Source: Monomorium pharaonis (lineage: Eukaryota > Arthropoda > Insecta > Hymenoptera > Formicidae). From it: DNA of 64,000 nt. The notes under the pieces were generated by a model, which searched no databases, was not told where the DNA came from, and was given only the letters and a program-made list of their open reading frames with translations. The stretch spans positions 26,306,774 to 26,370,773 of the forward strand of contig NC_050468.1 in assembly GCF_013373865.1 (NCBI RefSeq), written 5' to 3'. Shown piece by piece: positions 54,770 through 64,000 of this stretch. The position numbers were made by a program, and so were the translations under genes. How positions within the stretch are numbered: position 1 is the stretch's first letter; each line of letters begins with the position of its first letter.

Positions 54770-54929
54770 TATATATATATTAAATTTGACAATAAATTGT
54801 TACAAAGTTATGTGTTATTTGTTAAAATTTAATTTTTAGGTATATATAATATATATTAAAAAATTAAATTTTCATATATAATACATAACGCCGTAACAAT
54901 TTATTGTTAAAGATATATATATATATATC
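54770..54929. repeat. ~160-bp AT-rich palindrome
   Basis: TTGACAATAAATTGTTAC at 54786 pairs with GTAACAATTTATTGTTAA ending at 54910, and pairing continues inward through TTATGTRTTAT and AAAATTTAATTTTT. (TA)n runs extend both outer ends. It may be a small MITE. Confidence 0.65.
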
Positions 54930-55891
54930 TGTTATTTGCTGAAAATATTAAACTTACTCGTAATAAAACTATATCGATTTCTTAGTAAAGATTTGCGTCA
55001 CGTTGCTGTAGGGAATTTAATTCTACTTCTTCTCGATTGTAAAGATATTGATACTATCACTCGTATCATAATTAATTTCCGAGGTGCAATTTAATAGTAA
55101 CTTTGCGATCAAACAACACGATTAAATTCGAGTAAATTGGACAAATTTCGTATCTCCCGCTTGATATGGAGGTACGATATTATTGTTATCCTGCCTCTTC
55201 CGGAGGTAGCGAGCGTTGATTTTCGGTTTTACATAAAGACATATTCTCTGCTGTCGAGATAACGATAATAATTTAACTACCATCTCGACGCGCTGCAAAT
55301 GAAGTCAGGATGAGACTTGGATTACCTAACTTTGTGAACGTGGGAATCCCCTATGTCCTCCGTTCTCCTTCTGGCATTAACAAAAACGATAACGCGAACT
55401 CGACCTATCAAAGTTTAACACGAGGTATAGTGAGCATTACCTTTAAGGCGCGTCCATTACGCGCCGTTATACAGTATTTGTAATAAATAGATATATGATT
55501 GACACTTTATTTTTACTTACAATTGATAACGATGTAAAATAATAATAATATTTAGAATATATTTTACACGATTATTAAATTTATGAAATATAATCGCAGA
55601 GGTTGTTGTTTCTTTGTCAAAAGTATCTCTTTTTACGAAGTCAAGAAATTTCAACGACAAAACATGACGAGCAAATTGTTAGCTGAAAATGAGCGCATAT
55701 GACCTAAGTAGAGATTAATACATTAAACAAACAATCACATTCCGACAACACTTAATGCCGAGTTAATTCCTATTAATCCCTCGATCTTGTACATTACATA
55801 TACGATTCCCCAGCGGTTTATCCCTCGAAACAAATATGCGTCGGTGTTGGGTCGTACTTAAGACCAGACGGGAGAGAGAAAAAGAAGGGAG

Positions 55892-55935
<44 letters not shown>

Positions 55936-58900
55936 GCTTACATACATCTTCTAGATTTATCGGTAGTTAAGACTACATAAATTTTATTTAAAGTACTAGA
56001 CAAATCAAATTGAGATATTACTATCTTCAATAATCCATTCTTATAAATAAAGATAAACGATTTCAAGAACAATTTTGATTATCTCTAAATTATCAGGCAC
56101 ACACTTTTAGTGTACATTAAGTATAATAATATGGACTTTTTTGTTTGATTATATGTTTCACGTGTCTGACGTTGAGTAGGGAAAAAAAAAGAAAAAGAAC
56201 TTAATTTGGAGACCCGGTTTTTTAATATCTTTTAGCCGCGTGCTCGTAAATTATGAAATTACGAGCATTCGAAGTGTTGCGCTTGTAGCAGAATTCTGAA
56301 GATTACGTTAATGGGCCCCGACAAAAGAAAATTACATATCTAATATGATACTTTTAAATAACGTACACGGCGAAAGGATAATGGGGTGGCGGCTGTGCGA
56401 TCGAATTAAGCCAAATTGCTGGAAACACACTGCTGTGGGTTTCGGCGGCTAGCAATTTCGTATTATAATACAAAAGTACAATGATTATCGGTTTGGCAGC
56501 GCTTTGTAATGCGTAAAAAAAAAAAAAATACATAGTGCGGCCGAAGCGACGACCTCGACAATTTAATTTAATATCTGATCGCGTAGATGCTATCTCACTG
56601 CATCCATTAAGAAACTTTCTTGCGCGCACCGCCGCAGTCTCGGCGGATTCCCTCCTCCGGCGTGTTCACAATTATTTCACGAAGATTTTCCTGCCCGAAA
56701 GGGAAGCGGGAAGGAAACGTAGAAACAGTACCGCAAACTGCGCGGGTTTAGGCGGGGGGGGGGGGGGGCGTTCTTGAATCTTGTATTAAACTAATTCTTA
56801 AATCTCAAAGAATATCAGAAGCCCTGGCGCGCCGGCTTCTCTCTCGCCAGCTTGATATTCTCCCCTCGGTTCATTCGAGAGCTCTTTTTTTTTTTTTTGT
56901 CTCTTTGTCGAGAGCCCGGAGTCTAAATCTGCTTTACGGAGTTTCGTAATGTCGCTCGGCGTGGGAGAGAAGAACTTTCGTGTATCAGGCGTGCAAGCCG
57001 CAACCTTTTGCCCTTCTGACCTCGGATTTCCGCGACGACGCCCGGGGAAAGCGCTTCCGCGTCACCCCGAAATCAGTCCCAACGTTTGTTAACACTCGGA
57101 ACTTCCGTGCGGATGCAGATTGCGTCGTTTCATCCCCGAGGGAAAGATCGAGGTCCGGAATACTGCACGCGCGACCACGGTTATTAAACTTTGGGACTCC
57201 GCGCGCGAAAAAGAATTCAAACGGAGGAGGAACAATTAGGTTTTTTTCGTCCCGATCTCGATCTCAGCTCGATTCAGCCCTTCCTCGCCGATCAGACGGT
57301 TCCCAATATTGGTTATTCGATACGCCGAGCGGACTAAATATCTAACGATCCGAAGGAATATTCCAGATTAACCAGACGATCGCGTTGCACAGAGCGGGAG
57401 CGGGGAGGGAGGGGGGAAAGGGTGAGAACAGAGGGAGCGGAATATCAATTCGATTTCGCACGCGTATTTCTGCAGAATTTCCACGCCGAGACGCCTTCGT
57501 AAATAAACACGAGACGGTGTCGATCGCATCGAATCGATGTTGCTCCGTTCAGCTTCTCGTCGAGGTATACTATCTTATGACGGTCACGTGCGCCCTCGCT
57601 TTGTTCCTCCTCCTCCTCCTCCTCTTGTTCCTCTTCCGAGAGAGTGTGTGTGTGTCTCAATGAGACATACGAAGTCGAAAACGAGAGACGTCCTTCGGGG
57701 GAGTCGGGGAGAGAAGGACGAGAGATAGAGAGCATTCTACGGTTTCACGGGGCAAGTGGCCGCGGATGACGCGAGCATCGATATTGCGAGCTTAAAACGC
57801 CCCGGATCATGAACCGGCGAATTTAATCGGCAGTCGGCCACCGGCCGACCGACACCACCGACGTAATGCAAACGCGGGCGCGCCCGCGCTCTCCTCAATT
57901 AGCCCGCTTAATGCTCGCGCGCGCGCGCGCGAGAAAGCGGGCGGCGATAATTAGCGCGCGCGGTTTCACGCCTAAAGATGGATGTCCGCGGCGCGGCGTA
58001 TCGATGGTTTCCAACCGCCGCCGCCGCCGCCGCCGGGAAAGTGACACGTATCAGATAGTATAGTCGCGATTTTTTATTCGCCTGGAACGAACGATCGGTC
58101 TGGCAGATTTGGCCGACGCACGCCGTTCTGTCGGAACGGACACTCTACGCGACGACATATTCGCGTCCGTTAAGCAAGAGTAGATCGTTATATTAAAGTG
58201 CCGCTCTCGCGAATATGCTTAGCGTAGCTGTATTATCGGAATATCGATATTCGGTGTTGTTAACGACCGCGCTCCGATATTATCGGAGCATCAAAAGTAT
58301 CCCTCGAGGCAGGAGCGCACAAATCGCGTACCTACCGACAGGATTGACTCTATGATTCAATATCGACATTAATATTTTATAGAAGAGAGGATGGTATTCT
58401 TGATATTGAAAGTAAAATTCTCTTATGTATGAGCCTGATGCATATATAGACGTTACCTCGTGTTCCCTTGGCATCGATTGTATTTCAATATTCAATATGC
58501 TCCCCCCCCCCCCCGAAAGTTCGAGACATTTGATATTAAGACGCGATATTAAGTATACGAAGGCTTTTAGAATCCAGCAGCGAAGCGAATTAATTGGTCG
58601 CCGCGGGTCATCAAGATGCCGTCGAGAGTTAGGAGATTTTTTTCGCGGCAGATGCGAGAAGCGCGCGAAGAAAAGCAGCCTCTCCGGAGGGACTGTTATT
58701 GCTATTAATCTCAGTAATTGACGGTATGAAATCTTGAGCACTCCGAGAGGTGAGAAGCCGTGAAGTCGCGGAGCGTAAAACCGATGGCTTACGTGCCCAC
58801 TTTTCCTCTCCCTCCGTTCTCAGCCGCGTGTTTCGGGGAAAGTCTCATTAAAATTTGTTTGAATTTTTCGTCCGTTTCTTCCCGAGAGGCAAATGAGAGA

Positions 58901-60348
58901 AGAACCTTGGTGCGGATGCCCTCGCTCTCGCGAATATACCTCGTAATGTTTCGCGCGATGCCACTCGCCGTCACGTATACGCGCGCGTTCAAGCGTCCGC
59001 GATTCATTTCGTCGCCGGGCGCGGATATTTCTTCAGTTCGTCAGCCGCGCCCTCGTTCTCCTCTCCTCCCCCCTCTCCCCTTCCACCCCGTAAGAATTTT
59101 CAAGTTTGAAGCACGCGGTACGTGCTTCTCATAGCGATCACGGCGTACTTGTACGTTCGCTTCGCACACGTGAGATTCATTGTTCCCCGAGTGCGAGCGT
59201 GAGATTTGTAAAGGGGTGCGTTATATTCTGCATAAAAGTGCGCGAAATTATTCAATGTCGAAATCCTCAGCCGCCACACGTCTCCCGACCCCCGGCAACG
59301 CCCGCGTGTGTTACCCGCGAAAAATGTTTCATTTGCATATCCCTTGTTAGCTCACTTGATAACGCATGACGGAGAAAAATATTTCCTTTTTACACACGAT
59401 ATCTTCATGATCTCCTAGCGAGATTGCCAGATTGCGTTATACGAGTTTCACTACATTTCCGTTTATGTAAAGTGCCGAAGTAGACATTATGCAGTTAGCT
59501 TTATCAGCTGTTAGCAGTAAGTATATAAGAAGAAACGCTTTTCGCGTTTGATGTCAGAAAGGAACTTGTTTGATCAGGGCAATTTTTCTCCTTTGAAAAG
59601 AAAAATTTCTTAACCGAGAAACGAAAGAAGGAAAAACGATTCTGTTTTTTTTTTTTAATTTATATATTACTGATTAAGAAAGAATTCTGCATAAAAAATA
59701 ACAAATAAAAAATAATTACACATTTCAAATTTTTTCGTATTTGTTTCAATAAAGATTTGCTTCATTCAAAGTCTCATAATTTTGAAACGATATTTAACGG
59801 TATTAAATACCTTCAATTAAATACCCTTCCGTTTGCTCTTCGATCTTGTAGTTGCACGAAAGTTTGTGTGCCATTGCGTTGCGCATTCTTGATGCACGCG
59901 TAAAAGAATTGCACGCATCGAACAAGTGGGAGGGATGATCGTAATTGCCATTTATGTCGCCGTAAGGAAGTACACGGTCCTTTGTTCTCGTTCCCCAACG
60001 ACGCTTCCGCGGAATCATCCCGCCGACCAGCCGCTTTTACAAGCTTTACAGATTCGAATTTCCGACCGACAAAGGAACGTTTTACTGACGCATTTAACCT
60101 ATTTCTGGGTCGAGACGGTATTTCCAACGTTCAAGCTTTTCTAGGACGCAGAGTCGGTTGACTGTCTTATCCGAGTGCGGTTTCATGCTCTCGTGCTAAC
60201 GAGATGAATGTGTTCAAAAGCGCGAATGCCCGAGGCGAATGCAATTCCTAGTTTGAAAAATGGGGGAGGCGAAAAATACGTATATCGTACGTGCCGCATT
60301 TGACATCGCTTTCATCGCTTCGTCCTTTTTTTTTTCCTTTTTGAAAAC
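54930..60348. other. Intergenic DNA, strongly CpG-rich 56530-59320
   Basis: AT-richer 54930-56500 with (GA)n at 55896-55934. CpG-rich 56530-59320 with poly-G (56753-56769), (CTC)n at 57602-57625, (GC)n at 57916-57931, (CCG)n at 58016-58034 and poly-C at 58502-58514. Open frames on all six frames overlap and show no domain. Around 56813-56880 a complex hairpin pairs AGAATATCA with TGATATTCT. No gene recognised. Confidence 0.45.
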
Positions 60349-60476
60349 ATCCAATTTTCACTCGTAAATCCGGGAATTGAATTTCCGCCGAAAAACCGCG
60401 CGGTCCTAATTATGAATTATAACGCTCGCGTGACTCGCTCGAATCATTGTTTTTAATATTCGTGCGATACACACAC
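60349..60476. repeat. Direct duplication, copy 1 (uninterrupted)
   Basis: From ATCCAATTTTCAC through AATTTCCGCCGAAAAACCGC, TAATTATGAATTATAACGC and ATTGTTTTTAATATTCGT to a CA run. It aligns along its full length to 60892-60939 plus 61281-61345, the two halves of copy 2 around a MITE. Confidence 0.8.
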
Positions 60477-60939
60477 AGTGACTTTTCATATGGGGGATGT
60501 ACCGTGCCGGCCTGTACCATCATACACACGCATATCCATAATTAATTTGTCAATAATATCTCATTCGACCGTGCGTACACATGCGCGTCCGGTATGGCTG
60601 AAAATTTGCTGCAAACATGTGTACTGCTATTATTTAAAAAAAAACACGAAAATTTAATTTCGTCACCGATACAAAAAAAAAACACTAAAGTTCTTACGGA
60701 AAATTATTCTGTCTGTACATCCAGTTAATTATCAGCTTTAACGCCGGAAAAATCTTTTCATATGGAACACAGCTTTTCGCGAAGCGATCGAATCGGACGT
60801 CCTCGGTTTGGATAATTAGAAATTCATATGCACTGTGTCTGCGTCTTTGTGGTACACAGTTCGTACAGCCCCGACACGCGCAAATCCAATTTTCTTATAA
60901 ATCCGAAAATTAAATTTCCGTCGAAAAACCGCGATCCTA

Positions 60940-61280
60940 TACGGAGGAAATTTTGTAATAAAAATTACTATGGTAAATAGTAAACGCAGACCAAATGAGA
61001 AATTATAAAAATTTTTACTATGTTTTTTATCAAATTACCATGGTATTTACAATACTTATGATATAATTCTCTGAAATTTCTGGTCAGTAGCTACAGAGAG
61101 AGAAAGATTTTTTTTAATTTAATGAACAGTTTTGTTCGGCTATTTCAAACGAATTTATTTAGACTATTTTATATATTTCTTTGGAATAGTCGAACAAAAC
61201 TGTTTATTAAATTCAAAGAAATCTTTCTCTATGTGTATTATCGTACATAGTAATTTTTACTAAAAAATGTTCTCCGTGTA
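60940..61280. mobile_element. MITE copy 2 (TACGGAGG termini), carrying a nested hairpin
   Basis: Ends TACGGAGGAAATTTTGTAAT and, inverted, TACACGGAGAACATTTTTTA. The interior ATTACTATGGTAAATAGTAA, AATTATAAAAATTTTTACTA and TTCTCTGAAATTTCT matches the minus strand of 47702-47916. A 145-bp palindrome is inserted at 61092-61236, explaining the greater length. Confidence 0.8.
61092..61236. mobile_element. 145-bp nested palindromic insertion
   Basis: Arms of about 55 bp: TACAGAGAGAGAAAGATTT on the left faces AAATCTTTCTCTATGTGTA on the right, and the inner parts share GAACAGTTTTGTTCGGCTATT-like pairing. It is present in this MITE copy but absent from the 47702 copy. Confidence 0.7.
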
Positions 61281-61345
61281 ATTATAACGCTTGTACGGTT
61301 CGCTCGATAAATTATTGTTTTTAATATTCGTACACACACACACAC

Positions 61346-62815
61346 ACACACACACGCGCGCGCTATCAATAAAAAAAATCGCATAAAAATCGATTATTTC
61401 GTAGCAAAAGTAATATAAATTTTATTCAAAATTGATTTCTCGAAAGAACTATCTATCACTATTGTGAGTACGCGTAACAAGGTTACGTAAACGCCTCGCT
61501 GCGCGTTCATATCGTTAACAGAAGTAGAAATCCCATATACATCCTGAGCCCACGCGGCTCGCGATTCCTCGGCGACACGCAATTGAATCGTATTTTATGC
61601 ACTCGCTCCCTGTTCCGTCGCTCGCCTTGCGTAAAATTAATCGCCCTCTGTCGTCCTACGGCGGCTCGCTGCGCTTTTTACGATATTCACGGAGGAAAAT
61701 GGGAAAAACAACAACAATGATCGCGGGCGGCGACGTGGGAGGGAGGAAAAAAAGGTGAATAAAATACTGTTTCTAGACGATAAGGATAAAAATGGACCGA
61801 CCGCTCGTGGTACAACAGAGATTAATTACCAGATCCTGAGAGCTCTTACCGAGCAACGTCGAGGTTGCGTAATGAAGGAATCAGGGTGTATTTCCATCAG
61901 GCTTGTTTAATTCTCAAGAATATAAATGACTTTGATGCGCGAATAATGAGGTACAATATACAGCACGCTCGGAGATGAAAGAAAATAAGTTTAACGGCGG
62001 GTATTCTCGTCAGCTTCGCTGTCAAATTTTTCTTCGGTAAATTTCAGGGAGGGACAAATAACGAAATTTCATTATTCAATTAAAATTGCGATCTTCGTTA
62101 TCGATCTCTTTGTAATGCGCGTGAACGATTTAAAAAAAAATGTATTTTAATTCGAAAAATCTGATACTAACAAAGAACCTGTCTTTGCAATTAAGGTTAA
62201 AGATTAATTAAATTACGCGATAATTAACTATGTTTACAACCTTTTCAACGAATGTTTGTTTAATTGATTGCTTCGTTTATTCTACGTGATACTGATGAAA
62301 TGGTGAAAATTTGCATGGGGTACAACTGTTCGTTTTTATACAGGCGAATAAAATCGTACTTTTAATCCACGGTACGCAACACTTCAGATTAATCCACTGC
62401 GATCACTATTAACATTTCGAAGTATTTTATATGCCCGACGAACCGTGATGATAATCTGTCGGGTGGTGTCGCGTATGTAAAGTTGTAAAACGTACCCTCG
62501 TTATCGTGCGGCGATACAAATCATTCGTTCCGGTGTAGCCGCGAACTCTCTTTCTCTCTTCCGTTTTGATTTTGTTGGGTGCAAGGTCGCAAAATCGTAT
62601 ACATACATGTGTGCGTTCGTATCCACGCGCACACACGCACAACCGCTAGGAATGGGATCAAATCAATTAAAATTCATCATTTACGGAGAATGCAAGTTTT
62701 TTGTCCCAAGGCGGTGCTTCTCTTGAATTTATTATCGCATCTAACTTTTCGAATCTCTGCCTCCGCGAGGAAACGATGCTTATAGTTTCTAATTTTTTGT
62801 GTTCAGAGGCAATAC

Positions 62816-62873
<58 letters not shown>

Positions 62874-64000
62874 ATGTTGATATATATGTATATGTTTTTG
62901 TCAAAGAAGTATTGAAAAATCCATTTAAAGAAAAAGAAAAGATAAAAAATGGGTTTTTATAAAAATTATTCTAATTTCTCAACAAATGTATGAAGCAAAG
63001 TTAGAAATTCAAACGCCATTTTAATGGGGAGTAAATACACTTCAAAGCACGCATTTTAACATTCTTTTCAAAAAGTAATATATTTATCTGAAAAAATAAA
63101 TGTTGCAAATTTTCAAAAAGTGATAAATGGGGAAAGCAATTAAGAAACTAATAAAATTCACATTTAAATTATATTTTAATGAACTTTTTGTGTTCACAAA
63201 TAATAGACAAAACTTATCAACAAAACAAACGGTACGAAAGAAGAATTAACTTATGAAAAAAATTTAAAAGCTTAGTCTGGTACCGAAAAGAGAAAGAGGA
63301 TATCTTATTTTCTAAATAAAATAAGAATGAGATTGTACGAACCTTTTTCCTACTCAAAGCGTGTAAGCAAATCCCTTTATTTTATTCACGTTTACATAAA
63401 AAGAAATTTACTAACCATACAATTTTTAAAAAGCAAAAGCAGCACCCCGCGTCAAATTCTTTTTTTTTGTACTACTTCTTACTTACGAGGTATTGTACAT
63501 TTTCATACGCAGATCGACTACCAAAAAGTCGAACTGAATTATATTGGCCCGTGCCGAAAATCTACCTAGCTACTTCAGCAGCGTAATTTAAATTTTGTTT
63601 GGGGTGTTAAAAATCCCGCATTTGTCTTCTAGGGTTCAATTTCAGCAAAATATAATTTTATTTTAACATTATAATGGTTATCCAAAAAACACAATACAAT
63701 AGTTTTTATAATGATAGTTAAAAGAGTCTAAAGATACTGTCTTGAAGATACTGTCATTTTCTACCCCTTCGACATTTTCTTCCCCTTAGCATATGAGAAT
63801 GATTGAGAGAGAATAATGAGAATGTACTATCTTTCTTGATAAAACTATACAAAATTCAACATTTAATATTTCGAAAATAAAGATGTTCTCTGAAAACAAG
63901 AATATTCTTTTTCTTGTATATCAAGAAGCTATTTTTTTTGAGATTGGGTCCCGTACCTTTTATTATATCGAGATCGCGCCTTCAATTTGATGATAATGGT
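61346..64000. other. Intergenic DNA, no gene recognised
   Basis: CpG-containing at 61480-61720, AT-rich after 62880. A (CT)n tract of about 50 bp occupies 62820-62870. Short hairpins include CAAGAATATTCTTTTTCTTG at about 63898. No coding exon or RNA gene was recognised up to the right edge. Confidence 0.45.

Larger units (their letters stand above)
60892..61345. repeat. Direct duplication, copy 2 (split by a MITE)
   Basis: The left half (ATCCAATTTTC, AAATTTCCGTCGAAAAACCG) ends at CCTA near 60939. The right half (AATTATAACGCTTG, ATTGTTTTTAATATTCGT) begins at about 61281. The 341-bp MITE between them is absent from copy 1, and the copy ends in (CA)n at about 61331-61354. Confidence 0.8.

Noticed and set aside
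57385..57735. Overlapping frames rich in Leu/Glu runs
   Set aside because: Products of (CTC)n and GA-rich simple repeats read in different frames and strands.

Overview
The window looks like a gene-poor stretch of an insect nuclear genome, most likely an ant or other aculeate hymenopteran. Reasons: AT-rich sequence alternates with CpG-rich blocks that show no CpG depletion; simple repeats (GA, CA, TA, CT) are everywhere; small palindromic transposon derivatives (MITEs) are abundant; and the one clear gene has intron phases and a protein sequence very like ant gut chymotrypsins (family knowledge, no search run). Nothing resembles an operon, and no tRNA, rRNA or CRISPR was seen.

The only well-supported gene is a five-exon S1A (chymotrypsin-like) serine protease homolog on the minus strand, 37133 down to 33454. 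It keeps the signal peptide, the IVGG N-terminus, Asp102 and Ser214. The catalytic His57 is Asn, Ser195 is Ala, and the oxyanion Gly193 is Lys. Intron 3 has AT where a GT donor would be expected by homology. It is therefore either a non-catalytic homolog (SPH) or a young pseudogene. Its introns carry a 290-bp foldback MITE, a pogo/Tigger-like transposon terminus and a fragment related to an element at 45.5 kb.

The rest is a mosaic. From 0 to 12 kb there is a 10-bp satellite and featureless AT/CpG intergenic DNA. At 12.3-12.7 kb two foldback elements abut directly. At 17.8-18.6 kb lies an 843-bp inverted-repeat (TIR) element. At 20.0-21.0 kb there are three small MITEs, two with 3-bp target duplications. 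At 25.0-26.2 kb a TIR element encloses four or more copies of a ~153-bp unit. At 33.0-33.2 kb a foldback lies just beyond the gene's 3' end. At 37.3-38.5 kb, upstream of the gene, a TTAA-flanked element holds a broken transposase C-terminus, followed by a 41-bp minisatellite. At 45.5-48.6 kb two TIR elements sit 6 bp apart in a TA-rich target; the second has ~685-bp arms and nested insertions. From 50 to 60 kb there is mostly CpG-rich DNA full of meaningless open frames. At 60.3-61.3 kb a direct duplication has one copy interrupted by a MITE, leaving the other as a natural empty site.

Most long open frames outside the protease lie in CpG-rich DNA, overlap on several frames, and were not accepted as genes. 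Coordinates of repeat edges were read by eye and may be off by a few bases.
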